NCBI RefSeq assembly: GCF_021278985.1
Contig: NZ_CP082833.1
Location: 5,146,001-5,210,000 of the forward strand
Length of the DNA stretch: 64,000 bases
Source of the DNA: Citrobacter rodentium NBRC 105723 = DSM 16636
GTDB taxonomy: Bacteria > Pseudomonadota > Gammaproteobacteria > Enterobacterales > Enterobacteriaceae
Reading direction: 5' to 3'
Each line of letters starts with the position of its first letter. Position 1 is the first letter of the stretch. The notes beneath the pieces are model-generated. The model did no database searches and was not told the DNA's origin. It saw only the letters and a program-made list of their open reading frames with translations. This document shows positions 17,528 to 25,712 of this stretch, one piece after another. A program made the position numbers and the translations under genes.

Positions 17528-18927
17528 CAGCGTTTCTCCTGATCGAGCGGTTCTCCTACCGCGGAGATGGGTCGTGCCGGTCGGCCATCGGTTTCCGAAG
17601 TCGGCGGCTCAAACGGCTGCGGCCCCTTCTGGATCAGGCGGATCATATAAAGGTAGCCGACGCCGAACACCAGCGAATAGACCACGAAGAAGGCCAGCAG
17701 GCTGATGCTCATCTGTAAGGTGCTGTGCGCCGATACGGCGTCGCGGGTGCGCTGCAGGCCGTACACCACCCACGGCTGCCGCCCGACCTCCGTCGTCACC
17801 CAACCGGCAAGAATGGCGATAAGCCCCGATGGCCCCATCCACAGGGCAAAATGCATAAACGGACGCGACTGATAGAGCCGGTTTTTATAGCGCAGCCACA
17901 GGCTGGCGAGCCCCAGCAGAATCATCAGCACGCCCATCCCGACCATCAGGCGGAACGACCAGAACACAATGGTTGAGTTGGGGCGTTCATCTTTCGGGTA
18001 ATCTTTCAGCGCAGGCACCTGTTTATCGAGGCTGTGAGTGAGGATCAGGCTGCCTAAGGCGGGGATCTCCAGCGCATAGCGCGTTTCTTCAGCCTCCATA
18101 TCCGGCCAGCCCACCAGCGTGAGCGGCGTCGGTTCGTCCGGCCTGTTTTCCCAGTGCCCTTCAATGGCGGCGATTTTCACCGGCTGATGCTCAAGGGTAT
18201 TCAGCCCGTGCATATCGCCAATCAACGCCTGTACCGGCGCCACCAGCATGGCCATCCACAGCGCCATCGAAAACATTTTACGGATGGCGGGCGTATCGTT
18301 GCCCTTCAGCAGGTGCCAGGCCGCCGACGCGCCGACAAACATCGCGCTGCTGAGGAAGGCCGCCACCGACATATGCAGCAGACGGTAGGGAAATGACGGG
18401 TTAAAGATGACGGCGAACCAGTCCACCGGCACCACCTGGCCGTTGACCACTTCAAAGCCCTGCGGCGTGTGCATCCAGCTGTTCGAGGCGAGGATCCAGA
18501 AGGTGGACATCAGCGTACCCAGCGCGACCATACAGGTGGAAAGGAAGTGCAGACCCGGTCCGACCTTATTCCAGCCAAACAGCATCACTCCGAGGAAACC
18601 GGCTTCGAGGAAGAATGCCGTCAATACTTCATAGGTCAGCAACGGGCCGGTGATACTACCGGCAAACTGGGAAAATCCGCTCCAGTTGGTGCCAAACTGA
18701 TAGGCCATGACCAGCCCGGACACCACCCCCATGCCGAAATTCACCGCAAACACTTTCACCCAGAACTGGTATAACGAGCGCCAGACCGGATTATTTGTTT
18801 TCAGCCAAAGGCCTTCCAGTACAGCCAGATAACTGGCTAATCCAATGGTAATGGCCGGGAAAATAATATGAAAAGAAACGGTAAAGGCAAACTGGATTCG
18901 TGCCAGCAAAAACGCATCAATATCCAT
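17527..18927 (-). CDS. Cytochrome bd-type ubiquinol oxidase subunit I, CIO type
   Basis: Haem-bearing catalytic subunit that oxidises ubiquinol and reduces O2 to water. 466 residues, against about 522 for E. coli CydA: the Q-loop C-terminal insertion is missing, which defines the short-Q-loop, cyanide-insensitive (CioA) group. Haem ligands are in context: His near residue 20 (FTVSFHIIFPAITIG), His in YRLLHMSVAAF and Met in FRLMVGMGVLM. GRQPW occurs near the quinol side. The C-terminus is a polar cytoplasmic tail rich in Pro. First of three overlapping genes; the same-strand small ORF at 19040-19141 is separated from it by a terminator. Confidence 0.93.
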   Translation of the reverse strand: MDIDAFLLARIQFAFTVSFHIIFPAITIGLASYLAVLEGLWLKTNNPVWRSLYQFWVKVFAVNFGMGVVSGLVMAYQFGTNWSGFSQFAGSITGPLLTYEVLTAFFLEAGFLGVMLFGWNKVGPGLHFLSTCMVALGTLMSTFWILASNSWMHTPQGFEVVNGQVVPVDWFAVIFNPSFPYRLLHMSVAAFLSSAMFVGASAAWHLLKGNDTPAIRKMFSMALWMAMLVAPVQALIGDMHGLNTLEHQPVKIAAIEGHWENRPDEPTPLTLVGWPDMEAEETRYALEIPALGSLILTHSLDKQVPALKDYPKDERPNSTIVFWSFRLMVGMGVLMILLGLASLWLRYKNRLYQSRPFMHFALWMGPSGLIAILAGWVTTEVGRQPWVVYGLQRTRDAVSAHSTLQMSISLLAFFVVYSLVFGVGYLYMIRLIQKGPQPFEPPTSETDGRPARPISAVGEPLDQEKR

Positions 18928-18997
18928 ATTTTCTCCCGTTTATATGACGATACCTGCGCATGGAAATAACAACATCCAGAAAAAGTTAAGCGAAGCG

Positions 18998-19031
18998 TAA
19001 AAATCCCCCCGGGAGGAACCGTGGGGGGATT
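18998..19031 (-). terminator. Rho-independent terminator after the 33-residue ORF
   Basis: On the minus strand the stem AATCCCCCC/GGGGGGATT is followed by a short T-run. It follows the stop of the small ORF by about 10 bases and lies about 70 bp before the bd oxidase start, so the oxidase probably has its own promoter or is attenuated here. Confidence 0.75.
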
Positions 19032-19039
19032 AGAGTGAA

Positions 19040-19141
19040 TCAGGATTGTTTCTTCGGCGTACTGTCCGGTTTGTCGCCCGATTCCGGGGCTTCGGAAGGA
19101 TCATCTTTCTCGACAGCGAAACGGTTAAGGTGATATAGCAT
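19040..19141 (-). CDS. Possible 33-residue acidic protein of unknown function
   Basis: MLYHLNRFAVEKDDPSEAPE, followed by a polar tail SGDKPDSTPKKQS. I do not recognise a family. Support: a very strong Shine-Dalgarno (AAGGAGGCGCT before the ATG), a plain stop, and a dedicated rho-independent terminator immediately after it, which together look like a real monocistronic small gene. The protein has a short hydrophobic start and a charged, disordered tail and no membrane helix. It is encoded upstream of and in the same direction as the bd oxidase. It could be a leader or small regulator of that operon, but that is only inferred from position. Confidence 0.6.
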   Translation of the reverse strand: MLYHLNRFAVEKDDPSEAPESGDKPDSTPKKQS

Positions 19142-19369
19142 AGCGCCTCCTTCGGTTATTTTCGCGCACGTTGATTATTTATACGGAAGTTAAAAAAATT
19201 ACCGCATGGCATTGCAGAAAATAATCATTGCGAGCGCACGTTTAATACTTAATTGCAAAACCTGCCTGAGCATTAAGAATAGACGTTAACCACCGATATT
19301 CAAGGCAGAAAATAGCGAGGCGGGAGAAAGGAAATATCGCGGAAAGAAGCGTAAGGGTTATTGGTAAAT

Positions 19370-19737
19370 GCCGGATGGCGCTGTGCTTATCCGGCCTACG
19401 ACACTGCGGGATCCCCTTGCCGGATGGCGCTGCGCTTATCCGGCCTGCGAAACTGCGGGATTCCCATGCCGGATGGCGCTGTGCTTATCCGGCCTACGAA
19501 ACTGCGGGATTCCCATGCCGGATGGCGCTGCGCTTATCCGGCCTACGACACTGGGGATTCACTTGCCGGATGGCGCTGCGCTTATCCGGCCTACGACACT
19601 GGGGATTCACTTGCCGGATGGCGCTGCGCTTATCCGGCCTACGACACTGCGGGATTCCCTTGCCGGATGGCGCTACGCTTATCCGGCCTACGGGAGACTT
19701 TGTAGGCCTGGTAAGCGCAGCGCCACCGGGCAATGCC
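19370..19737. repeat. Seven-unit tandem REP array
   Basis: Seven same-orientation units beginning GCCGGATGGCGCTGCGCTTA at 19370, 19419, 19468, 19517, 19565, 19613 and 19662, period 48-49 bp, each containing CTTATCCGGCCTACGA and a spacer like CACTGCGGGATTCC. A final inverted REP (GTAGGCCTGGTAAGCGCAGC) closes the array at about 19700-19735, directly after the 3' end of the minus-strand autotransporter. Repeats and spacers are both conserved, so this is not a CRISPR array. The near-perfect units suggest recent expansion or homogenisation. Confidence 0.92.
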
Positions 19738-19738
19738 G

Positions 19739-22700
19739 TTAAAACGACGCTTTAATACCGATCATGGCAGAGGTGTCGCTGTAACCCTTGTCACCAACCT
19801 GCTGACCAACGTTGCCCCACAGGGAGACGTTCTTCGTCAGCTGGCCTTCAACACCAGCCTTCAGTTCGCCGATATTGCGGGTGCCGTCCAGCGTCACGTT
19901 CTCACCGTTCAGCGCGGTGCCGAACTCCTTGCTGTTGTGGATCCAGTTGGCTTCAACAAACGGCTGGAAGGTGCGGCCTTTACCGTCGTCCAGCCTGTTA
20001 TGGCCCTTGCCGAACAGACGCACGCCGACGCGGGTCTGCACGTTGCCGTCGCCGTGGCCTGTCACGCGGGTGCCGTTGGCTTCGCGATGTTCGTCCGCCT
20101 TCACACCCATCCAGGTAACCTGCGCTTTCGGCTGGATGTAAAGCGCGTTACGCTCGTTGATGTCCGCCAGTTTCCAGGTGTAGCCCGATTCCACCGACGC
20201 GGTGAAGCCCTTCGAGTCGTACTCTTCGGATTCCACGCCGCGGCCGGAAACAGTGTTGTCAAACCAGCTGTACTGCGCCCATGTGTCAACATACGCGCCT
20301 TCCTGGGTGGCGTTGTCCTGCAGCCAGGTGCCGTACAGACCGACGCTGTAACCGCTGATGCGGCTGTCGGCGCGGTTACCGTTACGCTGGTTTTCCGCCC
20401 GCGCTTTCTGGTTGGCGTAGCCTGCCATCAGACCGAGGTGGAAGCGGTCGGTGTTGTCTGAAGACCACTGCGCGATATCGCCGCCAAGCTGCATTACATA
20501 GCGGTTGGCCTGCATATCCAGCTGGCCGCTGCCGTCCTGCTGACGGGTATGACCGCCGACGTTACGCAGCCACAGGCTGGTCACCGCCTGCTCACCGGTC
20601 AGCGCATCGATGTAATGGGTTTCGCCCAGGCGGTCGTGCAGACGGGTGTTGAACATCGTGTTTGCCGCCTGCAGGTTCATACCGTACAGACCGGCTTCCG
20701 GACGTACCGCGTTTTCACGCGGGGCCGGAGAAGGTTTCTGCGGTTCAGGCTTAGTCGGCGCCTGCGGGATAACCGGCTCTGTCGGGTCGACAGGGCTTGC
20801 CGGGTCCGGCTGCGGTTCGCTCGGGTCAACCGGATCAACCGGGTCAACCGGGTCAACGGGATCTACAGGGTCCACAGGGTCTACCGGTTCCGGCTGCGGC
20901 TCCGGCGTCAGGCCGCTGGTCAGATACCAGTTTTTCTCATTCTGGCCTTCGCCACGCGCCAGGGTGTAGTCATACGCCCCCGCCACGATACGTCCGCTCT
21001 GTCTGAACTCGCCGTCAGAATTTCCCGCCACGCTGATCAGTTCGATACCGTCGGTGGTCAGACCGCCCGCGCCACCCGCGTTCACTACCGTCACATTGGT
21101 GGTACCGGAGGTGTTGCCGTTGACGATCATCCGGTCCGTCTGAGAACTGTCATCACCCAGCTGCGTGCGCATGATGATAGTGCCGTTGTTACCCGCGTAA
21201 TCGCCGCCTACCGTCAGGGTTTTAAAAGGCGTCGTCTCGCGGGTCAGATTACGGCTGCTCGCCATAGCCGGGGCAAAATTCAGCGTCGCGTCATTCAGCG
21301 TCAGGTTAGTGACGCTGGAAGAATTGGTCATATCCCAGCGGCTGCTGCTGCCGTTAAAGGCCAGATCGATCACCCCGTCAGAGACTCTCTTCGTGCTGCC
21401 GTAGAGATACGAGTTGTCGCCGGTTTTAATGTTGACGACATGCCCGCTTTCGGAGTGAATATCGCCCCACGCCATAAACTTATTGTTGTTGCTGATATCG
21501 ACAGAACCGTAAATGGCGAGCAGATTACCTTTCGCGCTCGCCAGCCCCTGCTGGCTGCCCAGCGTAACGTCGCCGAGAATGCGCGCGTTGGTGCTGCGTA
21601 ACAGTTCCACCCGGTCGCCGCCCTGCGTCTGTACGTTCAGCGTGTTGAGCACAATGTCTTCCGCGCTCACGCCCTGCAGGCCGTACATATTGGTGCTTTC
21701 GCCGCCGGTAAGCGAAATGTCTACATTGTTAATCCTGACGCTGGACTCTTCGCTACCGTGAAACAGTGCGCCAATAACGCTGGTGTCTCCGGGCGCCGCT
21801 ACCTTGATATTGAGATTATTCATCGTCAAATCAGAGACTTCGCCGAGGAAAGAGAGCCCGGTGTTTAAAGCAAACGTATAGGCGTCTTCGTTATTAGTGA
21901 CGTCGATATTCACGTCGTTAAAGTTGATCTTATTTTCTCTGCCGGGTCTGGCCGTGGTCACATAGTGGTCTTCAAGCACCAGCCCTTTCACCCCATTGCT
22001 CGCGGTGGCGGTGTTAATACGGATATTGGTGTCTCCTTCAAAATCACCATTGCTGCCCACGTTCATCCCTTCCAGATAGATCGCGGAAGTGGACTGCAAA
22101 TCGACGTTAATATCGCCGGTTACCTTCGTGCTCAGGCCGCGGAACTCCAGCGCCTCAACGGTCGTGGTGCCCACGTCGCCGGGAGTTTTGCTGTCAGCAT
22201 AGTTGACGGTCAGGTTATCCAGCGCGATGGTTGAATCCCGATATGAAGTGATGGCGGAGGCCATAATGCTTGACGATACCGTCACCGGGTCGGTAATCGT
22301 CATATCAATACGGGTGTCGCCCGTGAGGACCACATTCCCGCTGTTGTCGGCAGAAATGCCAATTGTCGGGACGCCGGTCTGGGTGATAGAGAGATCTTCG
22401 GCTTTAAAAGTGCCGCCATAGACCCGCAACGCATCGGCGACGGAGCTGGAGAGCGTCTGATAGCCAATAGTGGAGCCTTTACCGAAATCCAGCAGACCGC
22501 TGCTGACATACACGCTGGCGCCGGTGTTGCCTTCCGGGCTGACCATATCAATTTTACCGTTAACCGTAACGCTGGCGTCACTTGCCGATACGCCGATATA
22601 TTCCATGGCGGCGCCATCGGCAATAGTTAGCGTGCGTTCAGCCACAGGCGTGCGGCTATCGATAACGATGCGTTCGCCTTCGGCGTAAACCGGAAGCGAG

Positions 22701-22777
22701 GCGGCAGATAAAATCGAACTCAATAATAAGGCGATTTTACTGGGTTTAAATAAATAAAAAGACGTCACAGGTTTCAT
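19739..22777 (-). CDS. Autotransporter (type Va), beta-helical passenger, copy 2
   Basis: 1012 residues from the ATG at 22777, which gives a clean Sec signal peptide (MKPVTSFYLFKPSKIALLLS, cleavage after PVYA); a start 11 codons upstream (22810) is possible. The passenger is built of repeated Asn/Asp/Ser-rich beta-strand units (TGDINVDLQSTSAIYLEG, MNNLNIKVAAPGDT) and ends in an autochaperone-like stretch (GRIVAGAYDYTLARG). A linker with six or more tandem Val-Asp-Pro triplets leads to a 12-strand barrel with terminal Phe (IGIKASF). The barrel shares long stretches with copy 1 (RLHDRLGET, NRYVMQLGGDIAQWS). A seven-unit REP array follows the stop. Likely a surface adhesin; substrate unknown. 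Confidence 0.93.
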   Translation of the reverse strand: MKPVTSFYLFKPSKIALLLSSILSAASLPVYAEGERIVIDSRTPVAERTLTIADGAAMEYIGVSASDASVTVNGKIDMVSPEGNTGASVYVSSGLLDFGKGSTIGYQTLSSSVADALRVYGGTFKAEDLSITQTGVPTIGISADNSGNVVLTGDTRIDMTITDPVTVSSSIMASAITSYRDSTIALDNLTVNYADSKTPGDVGTTTVEALEFRGLSTKVTGDINVDLQSTSAIYLEGMNVGSNGDFEGDTNIRINTATASNGVKGLVLEDHYVTTARPGRENKINFNDVNIDVTNNEDAYTFALNTGLSFLGEVSDLTMNNLNIKVAAPGDTSVIGALFHGSEESSVRINNVDISLTGGESTNMYGLQGVSAEDIVLNTLNVQTQGGDRVELLRSTNARILGDVTLGSQQGLASAKGNLLAIYGSVDISNNNKFMAWGDIHSESGHVVNIKTGDNSYLYGSTKRVSDGVIDLAFNGSSSRWDMTNSSSVTNLTLNDATLNFAPAMASSRNLTRETTPFKTLTVGGDYAGNNGTIIMRTQLGDDSSQTDRMIVNGNTSGTTNVTVVNAGGAGGLTTDGIELISVAGNSDGEFRQSGRIVAGAYDYTLARGEGQNEKNWYLTSGLTPEPQPEPVDPVDPVDPVDPVDPVDPVDPSEPQPDPASPVDPTEPVIPQAPTKPEPQKPSPAPRENAVRPEAGLYGMNLQAANTMFNTRLHDRLGETHYIDALTGEQAVTSLWLRNVGGHTRQQDGSGQLDMQANRYVMQLGGDIAQWSSDNTDRFHLGLMAGYANQKARAENQRNGNRADSRISGYSVGLYGTWLQDNATQEGAYVDTWAQYSWFDNTVSGRGVESEEYDSKGFTASVESGYTWKLADINERNALYIQPKAQVTWMGVKADEHREANGTRVTGHGDGNVQTRVGVRLFGKGHNRLDDGKGRTFQPFVEANWIHNSKEFGTALNGENVTLDGTRNIGELKAGVEGQLTKNVSLWGNVGQQVGDKGYSDTSAMIGIKASF

Positions 22778-23157
22778 AATTAAAAAGTACTCCGATACCT
22801 GACGAGACATATTTTCCAGGCAAATATTCCCACTTGCCTGTACGACATAAATACGTGAGGGATAGTTACTTAAAAGAGGGTTGCCAGCAGCAACCGGTTT
22901 GATGGGGTTATTTTCCCGTCTGAATGGGGGGATCTCAAATGAAATAACCTTAACTCCAGACCAGATGGTAAGTCTGAAATCAAAAATACAAGCAGAACTA
23001 AATTCTTTAAATAATCTTAAATTAAGAATTAAAAACCAGAAAAGTAAGAAAAGATCATTTCTTAAATCACAGAGAAGAAATAACGCGCCTGCCCCTCCTC
23101 CCTTTAAGATTTTTCGTTATATGGCGATAAACTGCGGAAGATGCTTTTTTATTTATG
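22778..23157. other. Intergenic region carrying the autotransporter 2 promoter
   Basis: 380 bases without a supportable ORF. The part up to about 23100 is A-rich on the plus strand and should contain the minus-strand promoter of autotransporter 2. I could not place defined promoter boxes or operator repeats. Confidence 0.5.
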
Positions 23158-23191
23158 GCAAAAATAAACCGGCGCCTTTAGCACCGGTTTG
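23158..23191 (-). terminator. Rho-independent terminator after the POT transporter
   Basis: On the minus strand AAACCGGTGC-TAAAG-GCGCCGGTTT forms a near-perfect stem followed by ATTTTTG. It begins about 20 bases after the transporter stop. Confidence 0.85.
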
Positions 23192-23213
23192 AAAATAAAA
23201 GTTTTATTGTTAT

Positions 23214-24767
23214 TCAGGCATGCGTTATCGGTTTTTGCTCCGTCTTCTGCTGGGCATTTTCCAGCATCCGGCGTACCGGAACAATCAACACCATTAATAC
23301 CGCAGCGCAGATCAGCAGCGCAACAGAGCAGCGTGCGAAGAGATCCGGCAGCATATCCAGCTGGTCGGCCTTTACGTGTCCACCGATAAGCCCCGCCGCC
23401 AGGTTGCCCAGCGCGCTGGCGCAGAACCAGAGTCCCATCATCTGTCCGCGCATTCTTTCCGGCGCCAGCAGCGTCATGGTCGCCAGACCGATTGGGCTCA
23501 GGCACAGCTCGCCCAGGGTCAGCATCAGGATGCTGCCCACCAGCCAGAACGGCGACACGCCCGCCCCACCGTTGCTCAGCACGTTTTGTGCCGCCAGCAT
23601 CATCAGGCCAAAGCCCGCCGCCGCGCAGAGAATGCCGATAACGAATTTGCTGATGCTGCCGGGACGCACGTTTTTACGCGCCAGCGCGGGCCATGCCCAG
23701 CTGAAGACCGGCGCCAGCAGGATGATGAACAAGGCGTTGATCGACTGGAACCAGACGGCGGGAATTTCAAAATCGCCTACCATCCGGTTGGTGTAGTCAT
23801 TGGCAAACAGGTTAAAGGAGGTCGGTTTCTGCTCGAAGGCCGACCAGAAGAAGGCGGCGGAAACCAGCAAAATAAAACAAACCAGCAGTCGGGCGCGCTC
23901 TTTACGCGTCAGCCCGGCAAAGGCAAACAGATAAATAAAGTACAGCGCCACCGAAGCGGCAATGACGTACACCAGCATACTGGCCACCGCCACCGGGTTA
24001 ATGACAATCACCCCTTGCGCAATCAGAGTCACAAGGATAGTGATGCCAACCGCCAGCGCCAGCAGCCATGCGCCCACGCCGTTTTTCTTCGCCACCGGGC
24101 TGTTCCAGGTGGAGTCCAGCCCCACTTCGCTGTCGTAACGCTTCATCGCCGGAACGGCAAACAGCCGGAAGATAATCAGCGCCACCAGCATTCCGATGCC
24201 GCCGATACCAAAGCCCCAGTGCCAGCCGTGACTTTTAATCAGCCAGCCGGAGATCAGCGGCGCGATAAACGACCCGATGTTGATACCCATGTAGAACAGT
24301 GAAAAACCGCCGTCGCGGCGGGCGTCGCCTTTTTTATACAGCGTACCGACCATCACCGAGATACAGGTCTTGAACAGGCCGGAACCGAGCACGATAAACA
24401 TCAGGCCGATGAAAAACAGGTTATCACCCATCCAGGCGGAGAGCGCGATAGAGAGATGGCCGAGCGCGATAAGAATCGAACCGTACCATACCGCCCGCTG
24501 CTGGCCGAGCCAGTTATCCGCCAGCCAGCCGCCCGGCAGCGCGGCCAGATACATCGTACCGGCAAAAATCCCGACGATGGCGGAGGCGTTTTCACGCGCC
24601 AGCCCCATCCCGCCGTCATACACGGTGGCGGCCATAAACAGAATCAGTAATGGACGAATGCCATAAAACGAAAAGCGTTCCCACATTTCCGTGAAGAACA
24701 ACGACCCCAGCGGATAAGGATGGCCGAAGAACGTCCGGCTTTCGTTTTTATTAACAGAGGAATGCAT
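23214..24767 (-). CDS. POT/PTR-family proton-dependent peptide transporter
   Basis: Likely imports di- and tripeptides with protons across the inner membrane. 517 residues and about 12-14 hydrophobic segments. The family signature E-x-x-E-R-F-S-F-Y-G (EMWERFSFYG) is in the first helix, followed by the second PTR motif region (FYMGINIGSFIAPLISGWL) and a late LTLGELCLSPIGLA. It is related to but longer than E. coli DtpA-D (about 485-500), and I cannot assign it to one of those names. GGGAGAAATT precedes the ATG. It stands alone and is divergent from paoA. Confidence 0.88.
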   Translation of the reverse strand: MHSSVNKNESRTFFGHPYPLGSLFFTEMWERFSFYGIRPLLILFMAATVYDGGMGLARENASAIVGIFAGTMYLAALPGGWLADNWLGQQRAVWYGSILIALGHLSIALSAWMGDNLFFIGLMFIVLGSGLFKTCISVMVGTLYKKGDARRDGGFSLFYMGINIGSFIAPLISGWLIKSHGWHWGFGIGGIGMLVALIIFRLFAVPAMKRYDSEVGLDSTWNSPVAKKNGVGAWLLALAVGITILVTLIAQGVIVINPVAVASMLVYVIAASVALYFIYLFAFAGLTRKERARLLVCFILLVSAAFFWSAFEQKPTSFNLFANDYTNRMVGDFEIPAVWFQSINALFIILLAPVFSWAWPALARKNVRPGSISKFVIGILCAAAGFGLMMLAAQNVLSNGGAGVSPFWLVGSILMLTLGELCLSPIGLATMTLLAPERMRGQMMGLWFCASALGNLAAGLIGGHVKADQLDMLPDLFARCSVALLICAAVLMVLIVPVRRMLENAQQKTEQKPITHA

Positions 24768-25139
24768 AATTTCTCCCGAAATGGTGTGTCGTATTGTGTG
24801 CAGCCGCCGGATTGCCGCCGTTCCTGAAAAATCAGACCGGAGATTACATTCGGCGAAATATTATTTAACCATTTGATAACCATACAGCAGTTTTGTCCAG
24901 TGGCTAAGGGGGATCTTTAAGGCAAAAACTCGACCATTGTCCGGTTTTACAGATTTTCTGTTGGCAAAAAATGGATTTTGATTGACTTTCTCTGGTTAAC
25001 GCCCGCGCAGCAAAAGCCCCCGCTCGTTTTAAGACTATTCCCATCGGTCGCGCCGTCTATGCTTAATGTTTAAAAAACGCCCGAAGTAAACGTTAAAAAC
25101 ACGTTCTTATTCTTTTTTTTTGCATACCGGAGGCCTGGC
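24768..25139. other. Divergent promoter region between POT transporter and paoA
   Basis: 372 bases without an ORF. It must hold the promoters for the transporter (minus) and the pao operon (plus). ACCGGAGG, seven bases before the paoA ATG, is a strong ribosome-binding site. No clear operator palindrome was identified. Confidence 0.55.
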
Positions 25140-25712
25140 ATGAGCAACCAAGGCAATACTCAGGGTGAGAATCATTTACCCGTAACGCCGCCACCTGAAA
25201 CCCTTTCCCTGACGCTGAACGTCAATGGCGAACCGCAGCAGTTAACCGTGGACACCCGAACGACGTTGCTGGACGCCCTGCGCGAACATCTGCACCTCAC
25301 CGGCAGCAAAAAAGGCTGCGATCACGGACAGTGCGGCGCCTGTACCGTTCTGCTGAATGGTCGCCGGATCAACGCCTGCCTGACCCTGGCGGTAATGCAT
25401 GAGGGCGCCGAAATCACCACTATTGAAGGGCTCGGCACGCCTGACGATCTGCATCCCATGCAGGCCGCTTTTGTCCGGCATGACGGCTACCAGTGCGGCT
25501 ACTGCACGCCGGGGCAGATCTGTTCGTCGGTGGCGATGCTCAAAGAGATCGAAGAGGGCATTCCCAGCCACGTCACGCTGGATCTGGTTTCTCCGCCGGA
25601 GATGAGCGCTGACGAAATCCGCGAACGCATGAGCGGCAATATCTGCCGCTGCGGGGCCTACAGCAATATCCTCGCCGCCATTGAAGACGCCGCCGGGGAG
25701 CTGAAATCATGA
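25140..25712 (+). CDS. paoA: PaoA, 2Fe-2S subunit of aldehyde oxidoreductase, without Tat signal
   Basis: Electron-transfer subunit of the molybdenum PaoABC enzyme that oxidises aromatic and other aldehydes. 190 residues. Cysteines for a plant-type 2Fe-2S cluster are C60, C65, C68 and C80, and for the second cluster C119, C122, C169 and C171. E. coli PaoA (229 residues) begins with a twin-arginine signal that exports the complex to the periplasm. Here the N-terminus MSNQGNTQGENHLPVTPPPE runs straight into the ferredoxin fold (LSLTLNVNG) with no twin arginine and no hydrophobic stretch. The ribosome-binding site fits this start. The complex may therefore be cytoplasmic. It overlaps paoB by ATGA. 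Confidence 0.95.
   Translation: MSNQGNTQGENHLPVTPPPETLSLTLNVNGEPQQLTVDTRTTLLDALREHLHLTGSKKGCDHGQCGACTVLLNGRRINACLTLAVMHEGAEITTIEGLGTPDDLHPMQAAFVRHDGYQCGYCTPGQICSSVAMLKEIEEGIPSHVTLDLVSPPEMSADEIRERMSGNICRCGAYSNILAAIEDAAGELKS

Noticed and set aside
19370..19737. Possible CRISPR array
   Set aside because: The spacer parts are as conserved as the repeats and the units are known REP elements; no cas genes are near.
19361..19755. Overlapping ORFs in all three plus frames with repeated peptide GWRCAYPAYDT and related words
   Set aside because: They arise because the 48-49-bp REP units shift frame with each copy; the DNA is repeat sequence, not coding.
20549..21601. 350-codon plus-strand ORF rich in Arg and Val
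   Set aside because: Antisense of the autotransporter; its Arg-Val-Asn-Arg repeats are the complement of the VDP linker.
25140..25712. Missed upstream start giving PaoA a Tat signal
   Set aside because: The bases before the ATG hold a good ribosome-binding site and no in-frame twin-arginine sequence.
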